DNA of 64,000 bases, taken from NCBI RefSeq assembly GCF_963675165.1, contig NC_087380.1, forward strand, positions 7,636,517-7,700,516, read 5' to 3'. This document shows, piece by piece, positions 1 to 21,170 of the stretch (within the stretch, counting starts at the first letter, position 1; each line of letters opens with the position of its first letter). The translations under genes were made by a program, and so were the position numbers. This stretch comes from Halichondria panicea (taxonomy: Eukaryota; Porifera; Demospongiae; Suberitida; Halichondriidae). The notes beneath the pieces were generated by a model, which was not told the DNA's origin, ran no database searches, and worked only from the letters and a program-made list of their open reading frames with translations.

Positions 1-9189
<9,189 letters not shown>

Positions 9190-9542
9190 ACTGAACAAAA
9201 TGAACAATTTTTCTAGCTAGCAGCTAGCATAATGTGAAATTGTAGTTTTGGTTTTGTAGAACTATGATTGAACTGAAGTATTGGTTTCGTATCTCATGTG
9301 TATACATATGTACGTGTACACACATTGAAGATTTTTCTTAATCTTCAAGAAGTAAAAAACAAAGCGGTTGGCCAGACCGCCCGGCTGCATATCGCATACA
9401 GTACAGGCGGCAGGCTGCACCCGGTACACGTCACGTAGATATTATTACTTTTACCTGAGCCCCTCCCCTGCATGCCTTGCAGATAAACCACGCCCACCTC
9501 TTCAGCTAAACACGTGTTGCATACTAAACTAAAAAGCTAGCT
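9190..9542. other. DPYD-CARM1 intergenic spacer
   Basis: This 353-bp tandem gap must contain the DPYD 3' UTR and the CARM1 promoter. It contains a small hairpin-forming GCGGTTGGCCAGACCGC at about 9363-9379. I see no AATAAA hexamer close to the DPYD stop and no other gene. Confidence 0.5.
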
Positions 9543-12500
9543 ATGGCGGAGGAAGAAAGCACTGGTAGCGTCATCAAGGAGGTACTAGAAGCTGTCAGCG
9601 GTGGCCGCCGAGACCTCAAGATAGCGGGTGTCCAGTTGAAGATAGTGGGAGAAGATCTGAGCGTGTCTGAAGAATTCAAACAGCCACTGGAGTTGAGCTT
9701 TTCCTGTCAGGGCCCAGCCTGTGTCATCTGCTTCCATGACGGTATGCCATGCCAGAGAGCCTGCAGCTAGCTATGCATCATAATACATAGTTTATGCAAC
9801 ATACGTACGTATGTACTGATTCTATTTATTAATTTTAATTTTAATATAAAGGCGACACTAAAAATATCGATACGGTACGGATATGTGAAGGCACTTAAAA
9901 TTGTCTATTATTGTCCGAAGTTGATTAATGATATTCATGATGTATGCAGGTGCTAGGAGAGTGTTTGAAGCCACAGTGCGTGAGGTGGGCAATGCATACC
10001 AGGCAGGCTCCACCACAGTGCTGCTGAGGGTGTCTCAGGGCTCAGCCATTGTCACTACACTAACACAGAATGGTCAGTGGCATGTACATTAGTTAAATAT
10101 TCGATTCTCCCCCAAACACAATTTTGCAATTGTCTGGTAGTGTCAGCATTAAATTGATACACACCCTCCCACACACACACACACACCCTCCTACACACAC
10201 ACATAGACACGACCCAGCTACTGAACCACCTCCAGTCTCATGTTGCCGGGGGTGAGAAAAGACTGGGCAAACAGTCAGTGTTCACCCTGAGGACAGAAGA
10301 GGCTTCCTCCAAACAGTACTTCCAGTTCTATGGCTACCTCTCACAGCAGCAGAACATGATGCAGGTATAGAGCTATCCACTTGATGGTATGCCAAGTGTT
10401 TAATTATTACACATAATCTCTTGCTTTGTTGTGTGTCCAGTGGTGAGTCAGCGGGTTCAGTGTTGACTGTCCTTAACCTGGGAGTGCATGTACTTAATCT
10501 AGTTAGGAAGTGTGTGGTGTTCTAGACCTGCTGCTTGACTTGGCCTTAAACGAGCATGTTGGCTTTATAAGGCGCGCGCGGTTAATGTTTAGATTCACTT
10601 CCGCCTGTTGCGGTACAAAAGGCCCGTGCCCTGGGCAGACCTTTGACCCCAGCTCCAACATTCAAATATCTGTAAACAGCTCTCGTTTCTTTTCCCGCTT
10701 CATAGCCCTTTCAAACGATTTAGACAGCTCTAAAACAAGCATGCGCATTTTATACCAGGGTGGGGATACATGCACGTGGTTTTTTTTTAACACAAGCAAA
10801 CAAAAAACACATAATGGCTACTTATACAGAACAAGCAAGACTCAAGGTACCACAGAAGACATTACATAAATAAGATGTAGATCTACATCTATTCAGCTTC
10901 AGGTACGGTACAGCCAGCATCCTCCAGTGCACTTTCTGGAGGAGTTCCAGAAGTTGCTTGCGCTGTTCCCCGACGTCACTCTTGACGAAATTGATTCGGC
11001 GCCATCCGAAGGTAACACTGGAAAGTAAATATTAGAATGATGATTTCAAATACAATTAAATTACCATCAGTGTCAGGCGGGTGTAATACATCCAGTGGTG
11101 AAGCTGCTCCCCCTCCAGCGAAGAGGCCAAAGACAGGTAATTCTAGAGGAATTAATTTCAATAATTATCACGTGATATGGATAACGATCACTTATCTTTT
11201 GCACAGGTGTTTCTCGAGTTCGAGTAAGGACAGTTGGGGGTGAAGCCGGTCCTTCGAGGCCTAAGAAAGGTGAATGTCACTAACCTGTACATATGAATAA
11301 AATGAGTGGTACTTTCCTTAGGTCCCAGAGGGTATGATCACGATGATCCTCCAGTCTTGAATGGAGAGGGTCCCTGCCCGTACTGCCACCTGTCACCGTG
11401 TGTCAGAGCCAGACCACCCAGCTGGCTGATTGGAAGCGCTGCACCTAATTTGGGGAACATGGTGAAGCGCTTCAAACTATACAGAAAGTATTGGACGCTG
11501 CTAGGTCAGTTGGGGGTATGGAATCACCCTCTATATAATTATGGCATATAAAGTGACCAAAACCAGTGCACATGACAAGAGGGATGTGATGCCTGACTGT
11601 GTATTGAGAGTAAGTTATAAATGATGCCCACTTTACAGTGCAAGTACGATCAATTGCTATAATATATACCTTTTCCAGGAGGTGCGTGAGCGATTTCCGA
11701 ATCCAGATGGAGTTCCATACACAGACTTCCAGTCTTCTACTTCCTTTATTGTTTAATTATGTAAAATGCAATTATAAAATGCTGATTGGCTAGTCAAAAT
11801 TTGCACAGATACGTACTTACTTTATATGTCTTCATAAAGACCTTCGTCAAGTACATGTACACCATCGTTTACTAGGTCTTCGTTTTCATCTACTGGCTCA
11901 TCTGATTGCTCAGGTTGCACGTCCTCTACAAACTCACTGCACATATATACATGTAGCAAAATTAAATTATATGTAAAATAAATTATGTAGATTGCACATA
12001 AAATATATTATACGCAGTACCTGAGGTCAACTTTTCTCTGCTGCTCGCCATATTTCTCCGGCAAAGTTGAACGATTTTTCCACCAGCACTCTTATGGGAG
12101 TCCTACGATTCGGTCTTCTCATGCCCTGAACCAGTCGTTCACTTGTACACTCTCTACGTACATTCTCGTTCTGAAGTAAACAAATGAATGAATGTACAGT
12201 CACACATACATTATTAGCCAGCACGTACCCAGTCCATAATAGCAAGGTTCATTCTCATGTTGAATGTAGCTTCCACGAAGTGTACACGTTTTGAGATGTA
12301 TGTGAGCAGCTGGTGATTGAAAGACTCCACCCAGAATGTGTCTCGACACTGTAAAAACAACATCATAGAAATTTATATAATAATTAGAAAAAAACCTCAC
12401 TCGACAATGATTCGGCATTCTTGTAAATAAGGGTGTCTTTTAGTGCTGACGTGAATGACTCGATTGCAAGAGGATCCTCTAGTTTTATCTTCGTGGGCTT

Positions 12501-15500
12501 GTACCCTAGCCCTGGACGCTTACAGGGTGACGCTTCGTTACAATCTGAGTGCTCGTTCTGAGAACACGATTATAAATGTTATTGGTGTACAGAGTACGGA
12601 CAACTTGTTATCATACACACTCACCTGATAATGCTCCAACTTGTCCAACAAGACAGAAATAACCTCTCTGCTATCCAAGGGCAATGAGCCTCTAGCTTTG
12701 CCCTATCTATCCTAGCTACAAAAGCCTGCTTTGCATCTTCAGTATCGAAATTCAGCTCCATTTGGTACCGAAAACCATGCCTAGCACGCTTCTTCTTGGG
12801 TAGAGAACGAGAGTTGTCACATCTTTCAGCCATTTTTTTTGCTCTTTTTTGGAACAAAGTATCTCGTGAGCCAAGGTGCTACATGCAGGCTATAAGGGGC
12901 GTATCAAAGTAAAACCATGTGTGCATGAAGCGAGCAGTGAAGCAAAAGAGGCCAGAGAGTTTACCGCACGCGGCCATATTTAATCATTTCCGCCTCGAGT
13001 GCCCAGGGCACGCCCCTTTTATAGTCAGCATGCTCGTTTAACATAGCTGACAGTCATTACTGCTCTGCTGAAAGATGAACCAAAATGCCCATAGCTAAAA
13101 TGTTAAGCCTAACAGAAGTACGTATTTAATGACCAATACCCCCCCCCTTGGATACAGGACTACATTCGCACGTCTACCTACCAAAGTGCCATGCTTCAAA
13201 ATGTAGTGGACTTTAAGGACAAGGTGGTCTTGGATGTTGGAGCTGGTACAGGTGTGACTAGTGTAGCATCATTATCTGTGGAGTGGTCTTAATACAGTCC
13301 ACTGTGTGTGTGCAGCTGACAGTGACTGTTTTCATTACTAGTTGCTTTCATAAGTGTCATCACTGCAAAACGTTTCCCCACACCACTCTTGTCCTGTAGG
13401 TATCTTGTCGTTCTTTGCGATCCAAGCAGGTGCTCGGAAAGTGTATGCAGTTGAGGCGAGCAGCATGGCGGTGCATTGTGCTAAGCTGGTCAGCGCTAAT
13501 GGGCTCTCTGATAAAGTCACAGTCATTGCGGGCAAGGTTGAAGAGGTGGGTGTGGTTTCATACAGGAAGTACTCTAATAATAAGGCCGGAGGTTTGGCAA
13601 ACATTCAATGGTGTGATTGTGATCATTAGCATCTATTATGGTGTTGATGGCTTTTATGGCTAATTGAACATTTTCAGCAGCTATTTGCACACTGCACATA
13701 ATTATATCATATTGAATTGTGTGCTTAAATAAATGATTGCTTTCGGGCCCAAATTTTGAAGAAAAGGACATGTATCATCTTTTTATCTTCTCCGAAATGA
13801 GCCTGTTTTGATTGATAGCTAACAGCAGCCAATCATGACCAATGACCACTGATTAGTCCATTAGCAAAGTACACACACTGTGTGTGAATAAGGTGATCAT
13901 GGTTGACTGCACTCTCAACTGTTGAAGTACAGTACACAGAATGATGACACTTGCTTCTCTTTGTGTGTTATAGGTTGACATTCCTGAGCAGATTGACATG
14001 ATAATATCTGAGCCGATGGGCTACATGCTCTACAACGAGCGTATGATTGAGAGTTACCTGCATGCCAAGAAATGGCTGAAACCAGACGGGAACATGTTTC
14101 CCTCTAAAGGTGTTCTGTACCTGGCACCATTCACTGACGAGGCGCTCTATATAGAGCAGTACAACAAGGCAACCTTCTGGTGAGCTCTGAGCATGACATA
14201 GTTTATATTGGACTACCAGAACTCTAGTTACAGAGCCAACCTCTAGTACTCAGCGTTAAATGAAGGGTCTTTGAACGGCGATAACTTTATTTCCGTTTGT
14301 CCAATCACATTGATTTCTGATTTTCTGAAAGCTTAGAGAGAGCCCTTTCAGAACATGTATCAATGCAATGTACTTAACGTCTGTACCTCTGTCCCTCCCT
14401 CCTCCTCCCAGGACTCAGACTAGTTTCCATGGCGTCAACCTTACGTCCCTCTCCTCCACAGCTCTGGAGGAATACTTCAGACAACCAGTTCTGGTGAGCC
14501 TATTAACATGTCACACGATTGCAATGTATCAACAACACGAGCATTTTAACTTAGCACACATTCTGTATGAATTTTGTGTGTTTGCAGGATATGTTTGATG
14601 TGCGCATGGTGATGGCCAAGCCTGTGGCTCACACTACTGACTTCCTGACAACCAACGAAACTGATCTGCACAAGTAAGCAACTCACTAGTAATAGTAGCT
14701 ATTAATCAATACTTGTTGTATTGTATACTATTGTGACACGTGTGTGTGCAAGTCTATAGGACATGTAGTGTCATATTGCCCCTCCCACAGAATCTCCATC
14801 CCTCTGACCTTTACCCTCTGGTCCACTGGCATAATGCACGGGCTAGCATTCTGGTTTGATGTGGCGTTCTGTGGATCTCAGTGAGTCACTTATCTCTGAC
14901 CAAACCACAGCCTCTTAATGTGCTATAAAAGACACCAATTTTGTTCAGGCAACATCTAGCGTATAGTTTCATGTGTCCCCCTCACACACACACACCTCAC
15001 ACACCCACTCCCTCCCTCTCACACCTCACACACAGGGAGACGGTATGGCTATCGACAGGCCCTACACACACACCCCACACACACCCTCACACACCCTCAC
15101 ACACACCCTCACACACAGGGAGACAGTATGGCTATCGACAGGCCCCACACACCCCCTCACACACTGGTACCAGATTCGCTGTCTCTTACCTCGGCCTGTA
15201 CTGGTTAACTCGGGTCAGGTGATCAATGGCAACATCACTCTCACAGCCAATCAAAGGTGAGCGACGACTATTACTGTATAACAAATCCACATACTCTGTG
15301 TACTATTAATGTACATATAATTTTATGTCCTTAGGAAGTGTTCAAAGCCCTGTAGTATAAGCAGCATCATGTGATAGGCAGCATCATGTGATAGGCAGCA
15401 TCATGTGATATGTGTTTAATACAGCTAGTACATACAATTCTTGACTAATTCCAGCTCTGTAGCTTTTTCATACGAATACACACACACTGTACACGCCCAC

Positions 15501-16115
15501 TCCACTCACCCGCCCCCTCCAATACACACCCACACACAATACAGGCAGAGCTATGATGTAGAGATTGTATTGAAAGTTGTTGGTACGGACATTCAACTCT
15601 CGAGTTCGTACGATCTCAAGAACCCCAGTTTCCGATACATGGGTGCCCCCGGTATGGTCCCAGGAACACAGCACACCAACCCCACCGAGGCTTACTTTGA
15701 GAATCTAATCCCCCAGCAGTCAGGGGGGCACAATTCAGCAAACCCCCAGTCTATGGTCGGAGGTGCTACGAAAACGGACAATCCAAATTTAGTCAACGGT
15801 GGCTCAATGCTGCAACAAACGTCGCCCATGGACCCGATATTGCCATATCAGCAAATTCCTATGCCAGTTCCGCCTCACGTTGTTCCAATGTCACAAACAT
15901 TTACCTCAGCTGCGAGTGGCTCTAGTAATGTTGTAGGTTCCCCCAATCAGCTAATGTACGCTATGACATCATCAAATGGAGGCGGGGTTATGTACAAGTA
16001 TCAGCAGTTGCATCCAGTCAGCCAACCAGCCACCTCCAGTGGTATGTACCCGTCTCCCCAGTACACCGTGCCCAACTACACCCAGCAGCAAATGAACAAC
16101 TATAGCCCCTCTTAG
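9543..16115 (+). CDS. CARM1: Coactivator-associated arginine methyltransferase 1 (PRMT4)
   Basis: Type I arginine methyltransferase that places asymmetric dimethylarginine on histone H3 and on splicing and transcription factors. Eleven exons: 9543-9741, 9950-10072, 10207-10364, 13158-13251, 13400-13545, 13974-14179, 14412-14493, 14588-14673, 14791-14880, 15119-15256, 15545-16115. Total is about 630 residues (vertebrates about 608). The start MAEEESTG is followed by the PH-like N-terminal domain typical of PRMT4. Motif I is DVGAGTG, the post-I acidic segment is YAVEAS, the double-E loop is [13 protein letters not shown], and the THW loop is THWYQ. The C-terminal 150 residues are Q/N/S/P-rich, as in the CARM1 activation tail. 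Intron 3 (10365-13157) is enlarged by a transposon. The exon at 15119 has a decoy duplicate of its 5' end at about 15036. Confidence 0.96.
10814..11756 (+). CDS. Transposon gene A: P2X7-receptor cytoplasmic-domain-like protein
   Basis: Short gene inside the TTAA element. Proposed exons: 10814-10846 ([11 protein letters not shown]), 10903-11011, 11071-11136, 11207-11269, 11322-about 11504 or beyond, then to 11609, and 11679-11756 (stop), about 170-185 residues. The N-terminal half is low complexity and basic (PAKRPKT). The C-terminal half has [12 protein letters not shown], a [15 protein letters not shown] helix and [18 protein letters not shown], ending PYTDFQSS. This closely recalls the zinc-binding end of human P2X7 (PSCCRWRIRKEFPKSEG). 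No P2X channel segment is present. Near 11505-11553 the frame changes. Either a 49-nt intron or a frameshift explains it, so the copy may be broken. Confidence 0.6.
11822..12833 (-). pseudogene. Transposon gene B: transposase-like protein, probably frameshifted
   Basis: Minus-strand gene convergent with gene A inside the TTAA element. Start ATG at 12833 ([20 protein letters not shown], basic). Blocks: 12625-12833, about 12395-12557, 12229-12348 ([18 protein letters not shown] and [12 protein letters not shown]), about 12030-12170 ([15 protein letters not shown]), and an acidic last exon ending at 11822. The W/F-N-H and MRMNLAxMDWNEN blocks recall a large, poorly described invertebrate family that I associate with transposons; assignment as the transposase is an inference. 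The frame changes near 12690 and near 12060, so this copy looks inactive. Confidence 0.5.
14185..14370. repeat. Foldback family F, half copy in CARM1 intron
   Basis: Carries GAACTCTAGTTACAGAGCC, CTCTAGTACT, GAACGGCGATAACTTTATTTCC and CTGAAAGCTTAGAGAGAGCC. Only one arm is present. Confidence 0.65.
15030..15160 (+). repeat. CARM1: Tandem duplication of a CARM1 acceptor plus exon 5' end
   Basis: The string CACACAGGGAGAC(G/A)GTATGG with the following GCTATCGACAGGCCC occurs twice, at about 15028-15061 and 15112-15145, separated by CACACC repeats. Only the second copy continues in frame through THPLTHWYQ. Splicing to the first acceptor would frameshift after about 25 residues. The functional exon therefore starts at 15119. 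Confidence 0.85.
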
Positions 16116-16580
16116 AGATTGATGGACTTGCTCTCCTCTGTATCATAGTGTATTTATTTACTCTATCTGTTCAGATAGAGACCCCCTTTGTATAGAGTGA
16201 CTCTTATATTGTCTGTGAGACTTTACTATTTTCATTTTGCACTTGTGAAACCTTTCCCACATTGTGTGTGGATGACTGATTTGATATTATAACTGGTCAA
16301 TAATGTCAGCTAGTATTGCATGTCGGTACATGTAGCATGCATGTCAGTACATGTAGCGTGCATGTCGGTACATGTAGCATGCATGTCAGTACAAGTAGCA
16401 TGCATGTCTGTGCATACTGTAGAATAAAAATGTAAGTTAAGTACATAAAATAGAAGTAAATACGCCTCCTCAACGAATCTAACTGTATATAGAAATGTAG
16501 AGAGATGATAATTATTGTTCACTAGAATATAATCATAATTAACACAAAGTAATAACACGTACACAGACACAGACACAAAG
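16116..16580. other. CARM1/NADK2 convergent 3' region with 21-bp repeats
   Basis: Short gap between converging stop codons. At about 16317-16415 there are four to five copies of a 21-bp unit built on CATGTCGGTACATGTAGCATG. AATAAA occurs at 16422-16427 on the plus strand and is the plausible CARM1 polyadenylation signal. Confidence 0.6.
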
Positions 16581-19500
16581 CTAGGAGAAGCAGTCATTGG
16601 TTCTTGTGGTGTCTAGTGTTGTGAGTAGGTCTTGACAGTGCAGGGAGCAGGTGGACTCACTGCCTCGAGGCAACTCAAACTGGAAGTCACCGTCCACTAT
16701 CAGACAAGCATGCCAGCTGCTGGACCGAAGTCTTAATCTGTATAGGGGGATACTAGATGAATGGGCACTCAAAGATGCTACCAAAACATTATTATCATTA
16801 AGTCAAATTGACCTCAAAATTAAAGCAATCTATGATCTAATCATACCATGTGAATGACCAAAATGCTAATGCACGTATAATATTGTAGAGATAGGTACAT
16901 GTAGATAGCGAACGCATTCATACTCACATTTGAGCATATCCCCGTGTCTTCACAGCTGCAAATAGTCCTCTCACTATCGGCTCCCTCACGACAAACGCCA
17001 TCTTATTCTCCCATCCTCGAAACACGTTCCCAGCATTGTATTGCCTGGTGACTGTGTGTGATGTGTGATGTGTGTGTTTGTGTATATAGACACAAGCTGG
17101 CTCAACGTTCACGTCAACAATCTTGAAAGTTTGGGAGCAAATAGTAAAACACTTCAAGTAAGTGTAACATAAGAGCTTTGATAGAGTCTACTGTGTAAGC
17201 TGTTGGAAATCACAGCTACACATTTCTGCACACAGATTGTGTATCTTTATCACCTACCTCTCTCTATGATGTCCTGTTGGTGTAGAGTGTTTGTGGCCAC
17301 ACCCACATCCCCGGCCAGCGAGAGTAGACTAGTCACCTGACCTGTAGTCAACTGATTCATATTGTACGCCCTGCATGGATGGACAAACACAGCTATGCAT
17401 GGATGGACAAACACAGCTATGCATGGATGGACAAACACAGCTATGCATGGAGGGACAAACACAGCTATGCATGGAGGGACAAACACAGCTATGCATGGAG
17501 GGACAAACACAGCTATGCATGGATGGACAAACACAGCTATGCATGGATGGACAAACACAGCTATGCATGGATGGACAAACACAGCTATGCATGGAGGGAC
17601 AAACACAGCTATGCATGGATGGACAAACACAGCTATGCATGGAGGGACAAACACAGCTATGCATGGATGGACAAACACAGCTATGCATGGAGGGACAAAC
17701 ACAGCTATGCATGGATGGACAAACACAGCTATGCATGGAGGGACAAACACAGCTATGCATGGAGGGACAAACACAGCTATGCATGGAGGGACAAACACAG
17801 CTATGCATGGATGGACAAACACAGCTATGCATGGAGGGACAAACACAGCTATGCATGGAGGGACAAATGATCCAACAACACATCAATTTGCTCTCATTCA
17901 GTTAAAATGTTATTATCACTGCTATTGCAAGTACACATGACTTGTGCTCATCTTGCAATTCAGTTTCTGAGTCTCGGACAGAATAGATATTGATATACCA
18001 CTTAAATGGATCAGGCCTCACCATGAGGTGGACCCTGTTCCTGTGTAGATAATAACTCCGGAACTCTTTTGTCTCTCGGGGGCGGAGTCATCAGAGGAGA
18101 GCTCGTACGAGGAAGCTCTGTGGGGGGTAGGACATGTGGGGGTCCCTTAGTAACAGGCATATTTACTGAAATTGAACTGTATTTCTTGCTGAACTCCTCA
18201 TAATAATTACCTCTGAAGAAGGCTAAGTAACTGTAACTAGGCCAGGCATCCAGGTACCAAATATCTCCGTATACCATGTTCCCCAAATGATCCATTTCCA
18301 CTGTATTAAACAGCAAGGTTAACCTACTCACTGCGATAGGCTGGTCTCTCCCATGTACACTTCATTGAGGGCCCTCACTGGGAGGATCTTATCACCCACA
18401 CACACCCTGATCCGGGTCCGCTGTGCCCTCGGTACACGTCCCCGGAATATCCCCTCCAGTGTGTCCTTGAGTGAGGTGCGGGGGGACGAGGGCAGGCACA
18501 GGTACCCCTCAGAGGAGCGGGGGTCTGTGTTCAGACCTTCAAACCAAACATTTAGTAATACACAAGTTACAACGAGCAATATAGATCAAACAATTAAGTA
18601 TCATAATTATAGAGGTTACAATATTATCTACGTACTATTACAGAATGTGCTATACTATAATGCAGCATAACTCACCAATGACCAGCTTCTCAGGTGTGAG
18701 CACTTTAGAGGCAGTGTAGAGGAAGTTACCGTCTCCCCCCAGAGAGAAGATGGTGTCTGCCCACTGCACATCCTCGGCACTGTATCCGTCCCTACCACGC
18801 AGCCGCAGGGGAACACCCTCTGATCTAGGGGGAGAGGGTGGGGCTCAAAATGGCATCTTCAACAATGAAGATTAAAGAGAAATAATAAACGAAAACCAGT
18901 TTTGTAATTATGTGCTAGCTATGTTCGTGCGTGGTGAAAATGATGTGTGTACATACTGTAAGAATGTGAGCACTTGGTCAATGCTCCGGTGGTGGATGGA
19001 GTGCTTCTCCATCAGCCTCTGGTAGTCAGACCCCATCTCAGTGAGCTGTAAGGAAGAGTGCATGTACTTAATAATACAGAGCTATAATAGAGCTATTTCA
19101 TCACGTGATCCATTTCATCCATCCGCCCACGCATGGTGTACTGTTCAACGCAGGCAGGTGCAGCAAATACGGCATTTAGCTATCTTGCAGATGCAGCATC
19201 TATCTTCATACGCTGCAACTCTGGGATTGGAGGCTATAAAGCGATACAAAGAGAAAATAGCAGTGATTGGTGGTCTAGATCCATTTTCAGCAGCCCTTGG
19301 AAAGCCAGTAGATCATGTTCCACCACTAGAGGCAAGTGATATTGTCTCTTACTTGATCCTGCAGACTAGTTTCATCACATCTAAACAATTCAAAGCCAGA
19401 AAATCGCTTGAAGCATACAATCAGTTTGTTTGTGGATGGGTCAAGGATGTCACGTCAGTACCTGGACAGTGTGTGGATCATACGTACCTCACAGTTGGCC

Positions 19501-21170
19501 GTGTAAGTGCATAGATAATGAGATGCATGTACTGATTATGACACTGATGAAGTAGTATGCAATGCTTGAATTCACTTGCTCATGTAGCTTACATGTAGAT
19601 ACGTATGTACTATATGGACAGTAAACAAATCTTTTCTATAAATTATAGGTTCGACATTCTCAGCGCTTAAACGATACTCCTTTGGCATGTTGGATCATAC
19701 TTGATTTGACAGGTGCTGTGTCTTGTTCTCACTGTAATTGTATGGCTGGCCTTGGAGAGGTTTGTACGCATATAGCGGCAGTACTGTTTTATCTGGAAGC
19801 TGCTTACAAGATTAAAGGAAAGGAAACGTGTATGCAAACCAAGTGTGAATGGCTTTTGCCATCTTTTTGAAGAAGATAGAATACAAACCCGTCAGCTGTT
19901 TGTATTGGATGTAGACTACTGTGATTTGTGTGTGTGTGATTTTTGTGTGTGCACATTTACAGCTGATAAAGAATCTGATCTTTACATTGAAAGGATAGTT
20001 AAAAATAGGAAGTTCTGGGACGACTGTATTCTTAGAGCTGGACTATTTTTCCGAACATGTATTCTTCCTGAATTATTAGGCAAGTGGTACACAAGAGCAA
20101 GAAAAGCTAGCGATAATCTGAGTGTCGTAAGCTCCGACATAGCTTCCGACATAGCTACTATCTATGGCTCCGATCAAAGCGGTCCTTCCAGTTCTACTGA
20201 CATTTACTGTAACTGTCATGCCCCAGCCGACGGTAAAATGATTGGGTGTGACAATGAAAATTGTAAAATTGAATGGTTCCACACTCAATTTGAAAACGAT
20301 ACCTAAAGGCAAGTGGTATTGTCCAGCTTGCAAGAAGACATAACAACACTAACTATTATAGCTAAACCTATAATTGATGAGTATCGAATTTTTTTATATA
20401 TACCATTGCTGTATTCACGACTATGTTGATAATATTTTCAATGAAAAGGTACAACAGAATCACAAACATTATTAAGAGCACAACATATTCTAACAATCCT
20501 GTCAATAAGAGGAACTTCCTCACCAGTTCTTTTAATTATAGGTAGTGTACTTTGTAAAATAGAATAATGGTAGCCAGAAATCCGTTTCTCCTCTTTTTAC
20601 TGAGCTCTTTCTCAACAGCACTCTTGCTATAAGGATACTTCATTATCTCGCCCAGAGCGCTTCGAGCAGCCTATCACTACGCACAAAACCCCATTGTAGT
20701 AGATCTATCTTTGGTGAGCCCCACCCTTCTTTTTGGCTGCGTGATACTATGAATATCTGTACACCAACATGGCTGACTAGGCATTTTTCACGTGACTGTG
20801 ACGTCACATGAAATAGCTCTATATAAACCTTCTGACACACTTGACACAGCAGATACCATACCAGGTACCAGTACATGTAGATCTAGCTAGACCTGGCTAT
20901 AAAAATATTCACAGCAGTGTACCAGTGAATATATATGAATGGTAAGATGCTCTCCCCTCCCTCCATGATGTGTGTAGCTAGCTACCCCACCTTGGACTGG
21001 AGCTCTGTGTCAGACAGGTTCCCTCTCCTTCTCTCATAGTCTAGTCTGCTTCTCTTCTGGACAACCAGCACCTTACCAGGCGTGAAGCTTCCGCTAGTAC
21101 TGTGTCTTACAGGCACCAAACTGCCAAGTAGCGCTCTACACGAAGCACACAACGAGGCTAACTTGTTCAT
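16581..21170 (-). CDS. NADK2: Mitochondrial NAD kinase 2
   Basis: ATP-dependent kinase making NADP from NAD in mitochondria. Eight exons on the minus strand: 20991-21170, 18957-19045, 18676-18824, 18332-18536, 18022-18117, 17258-17370, 16928-17051, 16581-16737. All phases agree; about 370 residues (human about 442). The start [20 protein letters not shown] is basic and hydroxylated, as expected of a mitochondrial presequence. Diagnostic blocks: [16 protein letters not shown] (the GGDG phosphate loop), [42 protein letters not shown], and [13 protein letters not shown] near the C-terminus, which distinguish NADK2 from the cytosolic NADK family. Intron 1 (19046-20990) carries an unrelated plus-strand gene relic; intron 5 carries a 24-bp minisatellite. 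Confidence 0.93.
17371..17867 (+). repeat. 24-bp minisatellite, about 21 units
   Basis: Unit CATGGATGGACAAACACAGC plus TATG, with two interspersed variants, GGATGG and GGAGGG. It begins right at the 3' splice site of NADK2 exon 6 (17370), so on the minus strand the array forms the acceptor-side half of the intron. The unit length is divisible by three, so it produces long artefactual frames on both strands. Confidence 0.95.
19100..20342 (+). pseudogene. Nested SWIM-YqaJ-PHD transposon-associated gene, truncated
   Basis: Lies antisense inside NADK2 intron 1. Block 1 (to 19503) encodes [20 protein letters not shown] and VGRV|, with a good GTAAGT donor. Block 2 (from about 19650) encodes [17 protein letters not shown] and a SWIM zinc finger, [20 protein letters not shown]. 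Block 3 (19964-20300) encodes [17 protein letters not shown] and [12 protein letters not shown], then a PHD-type finger, [17 protein letters not shown]. The [15 protein letters not shown] combination recalls invertebrate multi-copy proteins with a YqaJ-type nuclease domain, but the nuclease core between blocks 2 and 3 is missing. The PHD finger is split by a frameshift: the terminal [12 protein letters not shown] is in another frame. Read as a decayed copy. Confidence 0.65.
20343..20990. other. Non-coding part of NADK2 intron 1
   Basis: No coding blocks were seen. It contains a repeat-like stretch 20640-20830 with ACCAACATGGCTGACTAGGC and a CACGTGACTGTGACGTCACATG cluster (E-box plus CRE-like). 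This may be the 5' end of a mobile element or an enhancer-like site; undecided. Confidence 0.35.

Larger units (their letters stand above)
10546..13041. mobile_element. TTAA-flanked DNA transposon with two convergent genes
   Basis: TTAA at 10546-10549 and 13038-13041 flank inverted ends that start ACGAGCATG on both sides. The left end reads ACGAGCATGTTGGCTTTATAAGG and the right end, inverted, ACGAGCATGCTGACTATAAAAGG. A second subterminal block (GTGCCCTGGGCA, about 10625-10636, and its inverse at about 12999-13010) is also shared. Inside are a spliced plus-strand gene and a spliced minus-strand gene, tail to tail. TTAA target duplication is known from piggyBac and Kolobok superfamilies. The ends do not look like piggyBac, so a Kolobok-like or unassigned element is inferred. 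It lies within CARM1 intron 3. Confidence 0.75.

Noticed and set aside
10510-10869. 119-codon frame beginning in front of the TTAA element
   Set aside because: It crosses the element boundary and has no family resemblance; the ATG at 10814 in another frame fits a spliced gene.
17250-17940. Five overlapping long open frames (160-200 codons) on both strands
   Set aside because: They come from a 24-bp repeat whose length is divisible by three; no start context, splice sites or family motifs.
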